From the NCBI GenBank assembly GCA_038209365.1, contig JBBQXS010000018.1:1-64000 (forward strand): a stretch of DNA of 64,000 nt. Reading direction: 5' to 3'. Shown one piece after another: positions 50,169 through 58,475 of the stretch; the stretch's first letter is position 1; every line of letters begins with the position of its first letter. The stretch is from DASQHW01 sp038209365 (lineage in GTDB: Bacteria; Actinomycetota; Acidimicrobiia; IMCC26256; PALSA-610). The position numbers were made by a program, and so were the translations under genes. The notes below the pieces were generated by a model that made no database searches, had not been told where the DNA came from, and saw nothing but the letters and a program-made list of their open reading frames with translations.

Positions 50169-51602
50169 ATGCAAGCGCGTGGAGGAGCGGGCATCGTACG
50201 CGAACGCTGGGCCGGCATCGCGCGCTCCGAGCCGCTCGGAAGGGTGCTCGTATACGTTGCGCTCGCGGTCGCGACCGCCGCGAGCAGTGTCCTACTGCTC
50301 ACCGTCGAGTCGATCACACCAACGGAACGGGCGACGCTGCTGATCGTCGGGCTGGTGGCCTGGATCCTGCTGATCGCGCTCGGTTGGGCGCGGGGAACGC
50401 TGCCGCTCCGTCCAGTGCTCGGCGCGATCGTGCTGACATCACTGTTGGCGGTCGCAACCCCCTCGCACCAGTCGAAGGACGTGTTCTCGTACGCGATGTA
50501 CGGACGCATCGTGACGGAGCACCACCACAATCCCTACGACACCTATCCGATGCATTTCGAGGGCGACCCGATGCGCCGCCACGTGAGCGCGGTCTGGCAG
50601 CGCACCCCGGACATCTACGGTCCCGCCTTCACCGTGCTGATGGCGGCGCTCGCACCCGTGATCGGCGAGTCGACGTTCATGGCCCGTTTCCTGTATCAGG
50701 TCATTGCCGCGGTCGCGGTCGGTGTCTTGTTGTGGCTGCTGTGGAAACGCACGCGAAGTCCCACCGCGTTGGCGTTCGTGGGGCTGCACCCACTCGTGTC
50801 GGTGAGCGTCATCAACGGTGGGCATCCGGACGCCCTGATCGCCCTCGCGTTCCTGCTCGCGTTCCTGCTCGCTTTGGAGCGACGCGTCGTGCTCTGTGCC
50901 CTGGCCCTCGCGTTCGGTGTGGCGATCAACTTCAGCGTCATCGCGGCTGCCGTCGCGCTCGGCGTGTGGGCCGCGCGACGCTGGACACGTCCGGAGATCG
51001 TGAAACTGGCGGCGATCACGCTCGGCCTCGGCGCGGCGCCGTATCTTCTCCTCTCGGGTTGGCTGGCCAACGCCAAGGCGCACCAGGAGCTGATCAGCCG
51101 GCTGTCGATCTGGAACCCGCTCGCGAGCCTGCTCACCGACTCGGGCCCGTTCCCCTTCGTGTCGTTGTCCACGCGTCAGCTGCGCTCCGTCATCCCCAAC
51201 AGCACGACACTGATGGCCGCACTCTTGCTGATCTTCGTCCTGGTTCGGTTCACCGGACGGCGTACGCCCGAGCTCGCGATCGCCGCGGCGCTCACCGCGT
51301 TCCTGGTGACGAGCCCATGGGTGATGCCGTGGTATGCGTTCGCGGCGTTCCCGTTCCTCGCCATGCGCAAGCCGAGCCTGCTGACCTGGTCGGTCGCGAT
51401 CTACAGCGCGTTCATCCTGATGAGCGACCAGTTCCCGTCGCTGTCGCCGCAGGTGGTGGGGAGCCTCACGCACCACTTCTACCAAACTGCCGTACCGGTG
51501 CTCGCGTGCATCGCGTGCGTCGTGGCGATCGTCGCCCGGCCGCGCTCCCGTGACGTCTCCACGCCGATGGCCGAGGACGAGCTTGCGCTCCTGAGCGCGT
51601 AG
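50169..51602 (+). CDS. Polytopic membrane glycosyltransferase-like protein
   Basis: The 477-residue protein has about twelve hydrophobic segments. An extracytoplasmic loop after the first helices reads SKDVFSYAMYGRIV...NPYDTYP, and GHPDALIALAFLLAFLLAL comes later. This arrangement is like the GT-C-fold polyprenol-phosphate mannosyltransferases of actinobacteria (GT87/DUF2029 type). The donor and acceptor are unknown. ATG 50169 is chosen for the GGGGAG ribosome site; GTG 50151 is an alternative giving six more residues. Confidence 0.72.
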   Translation: MQARGGAGIVRERWAGIARSEPLGRVLVYVALAVATAASSVLLLTVESITPTERATLLIVGLVAWILLIALGWARGTLPLRPVLGAIVLTSLLAVATPSHQSKDVFSYAMYGRIVTEHHHNPYDTYPMHFEGDPMRRHVSAVWQRTPDIYGPAFTVLMAALAPVIGESTFMARFLYQVIAAVAVGVLLWLLWKRTRSPTALAFVGLHPLVSVSVINGGHPDALIALAFLLAFLLALERRVVLCALALAFGVAINFSVIAAAVALGVWAARRWTRPEIVKLAAITLGLGAAPYLLLSGWLANAKAHQELISRLSIWNPLASLLTDSGPFPFVSLSTRQLRSVIPNSTTLMAALLLIFVLVRFTGRRTPELAIAAALTAFLVTSPWVMPWYAFAAFPFLAMRKPSLLTWSVAIYSAFILMSDQFPSLSPQVVGSLTHHFYQTAVPVLACIACVVAIVARPRSRDVSTPMAEDELALLSA

Positions 51603-51606
51603 TCCG

Positions 51607-52785
51607 TCAGGGGCGAACGAGCGCCCGCAGCATCGGCTCGAGCTTCTGCTGGGTCTCGTACCACTCGGCTTCGGGATCGGACCCGGTGACGATTCCCGCG
51701 CCCGAATGCAAGAGCGCGCTGGTGCCCTCGAGCGCGCCGCAGCGCAGCGCGACGACGAACTCGCCGTCGCCACGGGCGTCGACCCAGCCGCAGGGGCCCG
51801 CGTAGCTTCCGCGACCCATCGGTTCGAGCCGTCGGATCGCATCGAGCGCGGTCGCGCGCGGCGTGCCGGCGACCGCGGGAGTGGGATGCAGCGCGCGCAC
51901 GAGGTCGATCGCCGATGCGCGGGCGTCCGTGCAGCGGGCGGATACCGACGTTGCCAGGTGCGTCACGTCCGCGAGCACGAGCGGTGCGGGTCCTTCGGCG
52001 CGTGCCGCGCCGCACGTCGGTGTGAGCGCGCGCACCACCGCGTCCACGACAACGGCGTGCTCGTGCGCGTCCTTCCGGGACGCGAGCAGCCCGGCAACGT
52101 CGGTCCCGGTGCCCGCAAGCGGTCGCGACAGCACGTCGTTCCCGCGCTTGCGGACGAGGAGCTCGGGGGTCGCACCGACGAAGCCGCCGGCGGCGTAGAC
52201 CGTGCATCCCGGTTGCGTCCGGCGGAGCTCGGCGAGCACGGTCCGCGGCTCGAACGGGCGGTCGGCCTCCACGCGCACCGCGCGGGCGAGGACGACCTTT
52301 TCGAGGTGCCCGGCGTCGATGAGTGCGAGTGCATCCACAACGGCTTCGCGCCACTCTTCGGCGGTCGTACACGGTTCGATGCGGAAACGCGACGGGCGGC
52401 CGGCGGCAACGCGGAGCGGCGCCGGCTCGTCGGCCCGACCCACGACCGTGCACCAGCCGCGCCCGTCGGCATCGCGTGCGGTGATCAGAGAGGGCACGAT
52501 CAGGTGGCCCCCACCCGCGAACGGCAGCGCGCCGACCGCGCGGGGGCCGGCCCACGCCGGCGCCTCCGTGTCGCGGTCGTGTGCGAGTGCCCGCAGCAAG
52601 GCGGGCGCATCGGCCGGCGCGACGGTTGCCGCGACGCCGCTGGTGACGAAGCCGGCACCGCCGTCGAGCCAGGCGAAGCCGCCGCGACCCAGCCGGTCGA
52701 GTAAGTCGAACGAATCGGCGGGCACGTCGAGAGGGCGCGTCCGCGCGACCAGGCGCGACGAGGACGACACAGTCACGTGCGTCAT
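51607..52785 (-). CDS. menF: Isochorismate synthase
   Basis: This 392-residue chorismate-binding enzyme makes isochorismate for MenD. Seen are HLEKVVLARAVRV, FVGATPELLVRKRG, SRPLAGTGTD and the C-terminal signature ALHPTPAVAGTPR with GSYAGPCGWVDARGDGEF. Context among the other men genes favours MenF over a salicylate or siderophore role. ATG 52785 overlaps the menG stop as ATGA, so it is third in the regulator-menG-menF operon. Confidence 0.93.
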   Translation of the reverse strand: MTHVTVSSSSRLVARTRPLDVPADSFDLLDRLGRGGFAWLDGGAGFVTSGVAATVAPADAPALLRALAHDRDTEAPAWAGPRAVGALPFAGGGHLIVPSLITARDADGRGWCTVVGRADEPAPLRVAAGRPSRFRIEPCTTAEEWREAVVDALALIDAGHLEKVVLARAVRVEADRPFEPRTVLAELRRTQPGCTVYAAGGFVGATPELLVRKRGNDVLSRPLAGTGTDVAGLLASRKDAHEHAVVVDAVVRALTPTCGAARAEGPAPLVLADVTHLATSVSARCTDARASAIDLVRALHPTPAVAGTPRATALDAIRRLEPMGRGSYAGPCGWVDARGDGEFVVALRCGALEGTSALLHSGAGIVTGSDPEAEWYETQQKLEPMLRALVRP

Positions 52786-53492
52786 GCGCGCGTTCCCGTG
52801 AAGAGCTGGGCCGCGCCGAACCCGAGCGTGCGGCGACTCACCGCCTCGACCCCGGCAACTGCGAGCATGTCGCACATTGCCGGCACCGAAGGCAGGTACG
52901 AGGTCGAGGCGGGGAGATACCGGTAGGCGTCCCGATCCGACACGAGCCCGCCGACGAAGGGCACGACCCGGCGGAACCATGCGCCGTGCACCGCACGCGC
53001 GGCGGGGCTCTCCGGCTCCGCCACATCGAGCAGCGCCAACCGTCCGCCGGGCCGCAGCACTCGCGCACACTCCGCGAACGTGGGCGGGAGCGCGGAGAAG
53101 TTGCGGAGCGCGAAGCCGCACATGACACCGTCGAACGCGCCGGTCGGGAAGGGCATGCGCAGCGCGTCGGCGCGTACGAGCGGCGCGTCGGTGCGGGCCG
53201 CGTGCAACATGCCGAGCGAGAAGTCGACGCCCACCGGACGGAGCCCGGCCGCGCCCAAGATCCGGCACAGATCCCCCGTGCCGCACGCCAGGTCGAGTAC
53301 TCGCGCGCCGGCCGGCAGCGCGAGCGCGTCCACGGCCACGTGGCGCCAGCGCACGTCCATGCGGAAGGTCAGTGCGCGGTTGAGCAGGTCGTATCGAGGG
53401 GCGATGCGATCGAACATCGCTTCGACGACGCGGGGCTTGTCGTCGTCGGAGGGAAGGATCGTCGTGGTGACCGCCCTGCTCACGTCGTCCAT
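52782..53492 (-). CDS. menG: Demethylmenaquinone methyltransferase
   Basis: This 236-residue methyltransferase (UbiE/MenG family) performs the last step of menaquinone synthesis. It has FDRIAPRYDLLNRALTFRMD, the SAM loop VLDLACGTGDL and GFALRNFSALPPTFAECARVLRPGG. ATG 53492 lies within the last 13 bp of the regulator gene, and the 3' end overlaps menF by 4 bp. Confidence 0.95.
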   Translation of the reverse strand: MDDVSRAVTTTILPSDDDKPRVVEAMFDRIAPRYDLLNRALTFRMDVRWRHVAVDALALPAGARVLDLACGTGDLCRILGAAGLRPVGVDFSLGMLHAARTDAPLVRADALRMPFPTGAFDGVMCGFALRNFSALPPTFAECARVLRPGGRLALLDVAEPESPAARAVHGAWFRRVVPFVGGLVSDRDAYRYLPASTSYLPSVPAMCDMLAVAGVEAVSRRTLGFGAAQLFTGTRA

Positions 53493-54259
53493 CCCGACTC
53501 GAGGCGGCGGGCGGCCTCCACGTTCACTGCAGCGAGCTCCGTTGGCTCGCCGACGGACTCGAGATGCTCTTGCGCGACCTCGAGCAGCACACGCTGGAAA
53601 TGGTGCGCGACGAGCGTGGTCACCGCGGGAAGCAACGTGCGGAACGCATCGACGAGCTGCTCTGCCTTCTCGACGTCGGGAAGATCCGAGGCGCGCAGCG
53701 GCGTGCGCACGTACCGATCGAACAACGCGACCGCAGCTTCGGCAATGTCGCGCGTCATGTCGTGGTGCTCGTGCGCAAGGGTCAACAGGTCGGGGAGCGG
53801 CAGCCCTTGCTCGAGCAATCGAAGCCCCTGCTGGACGACGGCGACGTCGGCGCTCGTGTACCGCGGCTCGCCGTCGTGCACGCGCGGGACGAGCAAGTGT
53901 TCGCGGGCGACGGCTTCGAGCAGCGCGTGGGGAACGCCCGAGCGGTCGGCGAGCTCGCCGAGCGTCAAGAACTCCTCCGGCCCTTCGGCGTCGGCCGCTG
54001 CCACCGCGGCGGCCAGCGGAATGTCGGTCGCATCGAGCTGCCCGTCCAGCATGCGACCGATCAGCGCGAGCGTGAGCCCGCGCCCGCGCAGCTCCCGGAT
54101 GCGTTGCAGCCGCTCGAGGTGCTCGGCGCCGTACCACGCGATCCGTCCTTCGCGCACCGGGGGAGCCAGCAACCGGCGCTTCTGGTAGAAGCGAATCGTG
54201 TCGACCGAGGTCTCCGCGCGCCGGGCGAGGTCCTCGACGCGGCATCGGTCAGACGTCAC
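53480..54259 (-). CDS. Transcriptional regulator with two MerR-type helix-turn-helix domains
   Basis: The 259-residue protein has a first MerR-like winged helix at residues 6-72 (VEDLARRAETSVDTIRFYQKRRLL...). A second lies at about 97-165 (LTLGELADRSGVPHALLEAVARE...PRYTSADVAVV), followed by a helical C-terminus without cysteines. It is first gene of an operon with menG and menF. Its GTG follows TAGAAT by 7 nt, inside a 30-bp dyad that recurs between menE and menB. I infer autoregulation and control of the menaquinone genes; the effector is unknown. Confidence 0.82.
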   Translation of the reverse strand: MTSDRCRVEDLARRAETSVDTIRFYQKRRLLAPPVREGRIAWYGAEHLERLQRIRELRGRGLTLALIGRMLDGQLDATDIPLAAAVAAADAEGPEEFLTLGELADRSGVPHALLEAVAREHLLVPRVHDGEPRYTSADVAVVQQGLRLLEQGLPLPDLLTLAHEHHDMTRDIAEAAVALFDRYVRTPLRASDLPDVEKAEQLVDAFRTLLPAVTTLVAHHFQRVLLEVAQEHLESVGEPTELAAVNVEAARRLESGWTT

Positions 54260-54264
54260 GAGTC

Positions 54265-54294
54265 CGATTCTAGGAGTGATTGCTCCCAGAATCG
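54265..54294. promoter_or_regulatory. 30-bp dyad operator overlapping the regulator promoter
   Basis: CGATTCT (54265-54271) and AGAATCG (54288-54294) are perfect inverted arms around GGAG (54273-54276) and CTCC (54283-54286); 12 of 15 half-positions pair. The minus-strand -10 TAGAAT (54272-54267) is part of the left arm, so binding would act directly at the leaderless promoter. Confidence 0.78.
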
Positions 54295-54340
54295 CTACCG
54301 GGCGCTCCGGCCCGTTCGCACCGGCCCCTTCGCACCGGCC

Positions 54341-55108
54341 TTACGTGCTGCGCCAGACCGGCCGACGCTTCTCGGCGAAGGCGGTCGCGCCCTCCACCGC
54401 GTCGCCGCTCTCGAAGACGGGCATCATCAGCTCGAGGGTCCGCGTCCAGCCGTCGGCTTCGCTCAGCTCTGCTGCCTCACGCACGAGGCGCCGAGAATTG
54501 CGCACGGCAATCGGCGAGTTCTCGCCAATGCGGTCGGCGAGGCCGATCGCCTCGCCGAGCACTCGTTCGGCAGGGACGACGCGGTTGACCAGACCGAGTT
54601 GCAGCGCCCGGTCGGCGTCGATCGGATCACCCGTCATCGCAAGTTCGAGCGCGATCGCGAGCGGGACGCGTTTCGGAAGGCGGATGAGCCCGCCGGCTGC
54701 GGCCATCAGCCCGCGTTTCACCTCGGGGATCCCGAAGCGAGCGGTCTCGGCCGCGACGACGAGGTCGCACGAGAGCACGATCTCGAAGCCCCCCGCGAGG
54801 GCCGGCCCGTTCACCGCGGCGATGATCGGCTTCGGAAAGTCGCGCGTCACGATCCCGGCGAAGCCGCCCTTGCCGCGCGCGATGTCGTTCGCCTTTCCCG
54901 CGGCGACGACCTTCAGGTCGGCGCCCGCGGAGAACACGTCACCGCGCCCGGTCACGACGACTGCGCGCAGCTCGGCATCCGACTCGACCTCGTCGAGCAC
55001 CGCGGCCATCGCCTGGCTCACCTCCGGGCTGATCGCGTTGCGCGCCTCCGGCCGGTTCAACGTCACGAGCGCGATGTGCTCGCGCCGTTCGAGCTCCACG
55101 ACGGTCAT
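54341..55108 (-). CDS. Enoyl-CoA hydratase/isomerase family protein
   Basis: This 255-residue crotonase has FSAGADLKVV for the oxyanion hole, AVNGPALAGGFEIVLSCDLVVAAETARFGIPEVKRGL for the active-site region, and the typical C-terminus with EGATAFAEKRRPVW. Substrate unknown. ATG 55108 overlaps the MFS stop as ATGA, yet TAGGGT lies 7 nt upstream within the MFS gene, so an internal leaderless promoter is also likely. Confidence 0.9.
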   Translation of the reverse strand: MTVVELERREHIALVTLNRPEARNAISPEVSQAMAAVLDEVESDAELRAVVVTGRGDVFSAGADLKVVAAGKANDIARGKGGFAGIVTRDFPKPIIAAVNGPALAGGFEIVLSCDLVVAAETARFGIPEVKRGLMAAAGGLIRLPKRVPLAIALELAMTGDPIDADRALQLGLVNRVVPAERVLGEAIGLADRIGENSPIAVRNSRRLVREAAELSEADGWTRTLELMMPVFESGDAVEGATAFAEKRRPVWRST

Positions 55109-56379
55109 GCTGCGGACCCTACCTCCACCGGCTCGTCGATTGCCTCGGTGGCCCCGGGGCGAAACGCGCGGACGACCAACAAGACTCCGCCGAGCACCAC
55201 TGCCGCACCGAACGTCGTCGCGCGCAAGCCCACGTGGTCGGCGACCTTGCCCTGCATCACCGCGCCGAGCGGGTACAACGCGCCGAGGATCACTGTGAAG
55301 ACGGACACGACCCGACCCCGGATGTGCGCGGGCGCCCGGAGTTGCGCAATGGACGTGAAGGTCGAGAGCGCGCCGAGGTAGAAGGCGCCGACCACCAGCA
55401 ACGCGAGCGCCGCGGTCGCGAGGTTCGGCGCGTACGAGTACGCGGCGAGCGCGAACGGGAGCGTGCCCATCATCGTGAGCATCACCCGGCGGGGGCCGAG
55501 TCGTTGCATCAGGCTGCCGAGCGAGAGCGCCATCGCGACCGCGCCGATGCCCTGCGCGGTGACCAGGACGGAAGTGCCGCTTCCGGCATCGTGCAGTACC
55601 TCCACCGCCATCGCCGGTACCAACGCGATGAACGGTGCGGCCAGGAAGGTGTTCACACACATCGCAGCCGCGGTGATCCGCAATCCGGGCTCGCGACTGA
55701 CGAAGCGGAACCCCTCGCGGATGGAATGCCACAACCGGTCGTCGGCAGCGCGGGACGCCGGCGGCGGCAACGTGAGCGTGAGGAGGACCGCGACCACCGC
55801 GAAGAAGCTGACCGCGTTCACGATCTCGGCGGCCGCGAAGCGGTCGGCGCCGATCACCACGCTCGCGAGCACGGGCCCGACCACCCGTCCGAGGTTGTAT
55901 TGCGCCGAGGACAGTGCGATGGCACCGGGGAGATCCTGCGTGGGGACCAGGTCGGGAAGCATCGCCTGGAACGCGGGGAAGCCGAGCGCCGCACAGATGC
56001 CGTTCCCGAGCGCGACGAGAGTGACGACCGGCGCCGACGGGTGCCCGATCGTGAAGAGCAGCGCCAGGAGCGCCGCGAGCGCGGTCTGCACGAGCGTCGT
56101 CCCGAGCAGGAGCCACTTGCGGGGCAATCGGTCGGCGAGAGCACCGCCGAGCGGGCCGAAGAACGCGATCGGCAGGAAAGCGGCCGCGGCGACGGTGCCG
56201 GTCCACGCCGCCTGACCCGTGTGCTTGGTCACGTAGATCCCGAGCGCGATGGATTCCATCCACGTGCCGATGTTCGACAGGAACGCGCCGGTCCACAGGC
56301 GCGCGTAGGCGCCGTGACGGAACGGCGCGAGTGCGGGGAGTCGGCGCCGGCGCGCGGTTCTGGCTAGCCGCTCGACCAC
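55105..56379 (-). CDS. MFS transporter, MFS_3/DHA-type exporter
   Basis: This 424-residue polytopic permease has about twelve transmembrane helices and an N-terminal cytoplasmic start. SNIGTWMESIALGIYV and LADRLPRKWLLL form the conserved loop 2-3 motif, as in enterobactin-exporter-like MFS proteins. The cargo is unknown. GTG 56379 lies inside the end of the upstream hydratase gene (16-bp overlap), and the stop overlaps the next hydratase gene. Hydratase-MFS-hydratase thus form one tight operon. Confidence 0.88.
   Translation of the reverse strand: MVERLARTARRRRLPALAPFRHGAYARLWTGAFLSNIGTWMESIALGIYVTKHTGQAAWTGTVAAAAFLPIAFFGPLGGALADRLPRKWLLLGTTLVQTALAALLALLFTIGHPSAPVVTLVALGNGICAALGFPAFQAMLPDLVPTQDLPGAIALSSAQYNLGRVVGPVLASVVIGADRFAAAEIVNAVSFFAVVAVLLTLTLPPPASRAADDRLWHSIREGFRFVSREPGLRITAAAMCVNTFLAAPFIALVPAMAVEVLHDAGSGTSVLVTAQGIGAVAMALSLGSLMQRLGPRRVMLTMMGTLPFALAAYSYAPNLATAALALLVVGAFYLGALSTFTSIAQLRAPAHIRGRVVSVFTVILGALYPLGAVMQGKVADHVGLRATTFGAAVVLGGVLLVVRAFRPGATEAIDEPVEVGSAA
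55116..55121 (-). promoter_or_regulatory. -10 element TAGGGT, internal leaderless promoter for the second hydratase
   Basis: TAGGGT lies 7 nt before ATG 55108 within the last codons of the MFS gene, the same hexamer and spacing as menE. Confidence 0.45.
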
Positions 56380-57143
56380 TTCGGCGCGCGCTTCTCGAGG
56401 AACGCGCGCATGCCTTCGTGCGCGTCGTCGGCCTGCGCGTTGTCGACCATTACCGGGCATGCGACGGCGTACGCGGCATCTTCGGGCAGCTGGTCCTGCG
56501 CGTAGAACGCACGTTTCCCGAGCGCGAGCACATAGCCGCTGGCCTGCGCGATGCGGCCGGCGAGCGCGAGCACCTCGTCGTCGAGCCGGTCGGCGGGGAC
56601 GACGCGGTTCACGAGACCCCACTCGAGCGCAGTACGCGCATCGATCATCTCTCCGGTGAGCAGCATCTCCAACGCGCGCTTGCGCCCGACCGATCGGGCA
56701 ACGGGCACCATCGGTGTCGAGCAGAACAGCCCGATGTTGACGCCCGGTGTCGCGAAGCGTGCATCTTCGGCGGCCACCGCCAGATCGCACGCGGCGACGA
56801 GCTGACATCCGGCGGCGGTCGCGATGCCGTGCACCTTGGCGATGACCGGTTGGGGGAGCTCATGTAGCCGCGTCATCATCCGTACGCACGTCGAGAACAG
56901 CTCCTCGTAGAAGCCGGCGTCACGGGTCGCAGTCATCTCCGCCAGGTCGTGGCCGGCCGAGAACGCGGGGCCGTTGCCCTCCACGACGACGACACGAGCA
57001 GCGGGGTCGGCGGCGACGTCGTCGAGGGTGTCGATGACCGCTTGCATCAGCGCGAGCGACAGCGCATTGCGGCGCTCGGGGCGGTCGAGCACGACCCGGG
57101 CGATCGGTCCATCGCGATGCAGTTCCACGTGTGCACGGCCCAC
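56364..57143 (-). CDS. Enoyl-CoA hydratase/isomerase family protein
   Basis: This 259-residue crotonase has FSAGHDLAEM, VHGIATAAGCQLVAACDLAVAAEDARFATPGVNIGLFCSTP and the ending MRAFLEKRAPKW. It is distinct from the protein at 54341 (HGIATAAGCQL instead of NGPALAGGFEI). It heads the hydratase-MFS-hydratase operon. GTG 57143 follows TACGAT by 7 nt; a second GTG six codons on is possible. Confidence 0.9.
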   Translation of the reverse strand: MGRAHVELHRDGPIARVVLDRPERRNALSLALMQAVIDTLDDVAADPAARVVVVEGNGPAFSAGHDLAEMTATRDAGFYEELFSTCVRMMTRLHELPQPVIAKVHGIATAAGCQLVAACDLAVAAEDARFATPGVNIGLFCSTPMVPVARSVGRKRALEMLLTGEMIDARTALEWGLVNRVVPADRLDDEVLALAGRIAQASGYVLALGKRAFYAQDQLPEDAAYAVACPVMVDNAQADDAHEGMRAFLEKRAPKWSSG

Positions 57144-57150
57144 GCGACCG

Positions 57151-57156
57151 ATCGTA
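57151..57156 (-). promoter_or_regulatory. -10 element TACGAT, leaderless hydratase start
   Basis: TACGAT is 7 nt before GTG 57143. Confidence 0.5.
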
Positions 57157-57208
57157 GGCCGACGGACGACTCTCCTGTTCTCTCGATGCGGCTGGAGCCG
57201 CGAGACCG

Positions 57209-57808
57209 TCAGTCGAGACTGAACGGCGGGTACACGTCGGTGAGCAGCGCGAAATACGCCTGGACGCGCAGCGACCAGCGGCCGACGCCGAGCACGAAGT
57301 TGCGCATCCCCTCGGGCCACTTCCCCGTGAACAGCACCGCGAAGAACGCGATGAGCAGCACGACCACAGCCGCAAGGATGAGGAAGGCGAGCACGATCAG
57401 ATGGGGGATGACGAGGATGATCCGGAACGCGACAGTCAGCCGGTTGCGGTTCTCCAACTCGGGCTGGAAGTCGACGCGCAGACGCGGCACGTCGCCGGGA
57501 TCGGCCGCCACCGCCGCGAAGGTGAACGGCGGGTACTCCTCGACGAGGAACGCCGCGTAGAACGAGGTGCGCATGTTGTACCGGAGGTACATCGCCTGCA
57601 CGTTCGCCAGCCCGTCCGGCAGCTTGCCGGTGAAGAGAATCAGGACCCACGAGATGAGCCCGACGGCTTGGGACAGGATCCTGAGGCCGTACAGCACCGC
57701 GTAGTGGGGGATGGCAAGGAACCATTGCACGAGTGGTCGCCAGTTCGCGATCTTCTCGGGTGGATCCAGCGTGAAATGGGCTGGGTACGGAGCGTTCATC
57801 GGTTGCAT
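57209..57808 (-). CDS. DUF4389 membrane protein with an internal duplication
   Basis: This 199-residue protein has two related halves. Each has an IPH-containing hydrophobic segment (FLAIPHYAVL and ILVIPHLIVL), a second helix ending LFTGKLPDG or LFTGKWPEG, and an end resembling VEEYPPF or TDVYPPF. Function unknown; the family is common in actinobacteria. ATG 57808 follows GGGAGG. It stands alone between two operons. Confidence 0.8.
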   Translation of the reverse strand: MQPMNAPYPAHFTLDPPEKIANWRPLVQWFLAIPHYAVLYGLRILSQAVGLISWVLILFTGKLPDGLANVQAMYLRYNMRTSFYAAFLVEEYPPFTFAAVAADPGDVPRLRVDFQPELENRNRLTVAFRIILVIPHLIVLAFLILAAVVVLLIAFFAVLFTGKWPEGMRNFVLGVGRWSLRVQAYFALLTDVYPPFSLD

Positions 57809-57872
57809 GGGAGCCTCCCGCGTGACGCGCCGCGCGCTGCGGACGTCACCCGACGGTACTGCGGACACGATG

Positions 57873-58475
57873 CTACGGACGGGATTTGATTGCAGCCGCG
57901 AACGCATCGGCGATGACACGTTGGTCGATGCGGGCGCGTGCCAGCGGGACGAGCTCCACGCCGGCATCGCGCACCAGTCGATGGATCGCGTCGTTGTATC
58001 GCGCGGTTCTTTCGCCGTACACGGCGGGCAGATCGGCGACGAGGATGCGCCGCGCGCCCGCGGCGCGCAGCTCGCCGAGGAGGCGCGCGAAGTCGCTCGT
58101 GAATGCTCGGATCGGCGTCCGGGCCGCGACGTCGTCGGCGCCCAGCCACACCTCGACCATGTCCGGCCTCAGCTCGCGTGCGAGCGGTACCTGCTCCGCC
58201 AGCGCATGAGCCACGGTGGCGTCGTCACGCGCCCCGTTGACGAAGACGGTCGGGCGCGGCAGCGCGTCGAAGACGCGGTAAGGCCACGCGTCACGCAGGC
58301 GGTCTCCGAGACCGTCGCCCGCGCTCTCGCGGCCACCGAGCGCGAGCACGGTCTTGGACGGGACGTTCGCGTCGACGTCGACCGGGGGACCGCTGGCCGC
58401 GCGATCTGCGCTGCATGCGCATGCGCTCAGCGCAACCATGACAAGGGTGGTCGACCACGTGCGTACGGTGCTCAT
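57873..58475 (-). CDS. SGNH-like lipoprotein of an ABC transporter operon
   Basis: The 200-residue protein has a lipoprotein signal with lipobox LSAC (Cys19 or Cys21). It has an SGNH-like start (LALGGRESAGDGLGDRLRD) with the Ser in GRES and the block II-III landmarks VEVWLGADD and AGARRILVADLP. The usual late DGxHP segment that carries the catalytic Asp-His is absent, and the sequence runs from LARARID straight to QRVIADAFAAAI. It may be a binding protein or dead hydrolase. It overlaps the permease gene by 4 bp. Confidence 0.72.
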   Translation of the reverse strand: MSTVRTWSTTLVMVALSACACSADRAASGPPVDVDANVPSKTVLALGGRESAGDGLGDRLRDAWPYRVFDALPRPTVFVNGARDDATVAHALAEQVPLARELRPDMVEVWLGADDVAARTPIRAFTSDFARLLGELRAAGARRILVADLPAVYGERTARYNDAIHRLVRDAGVELVPLARARIDQRVIADAFAAAIKSRP

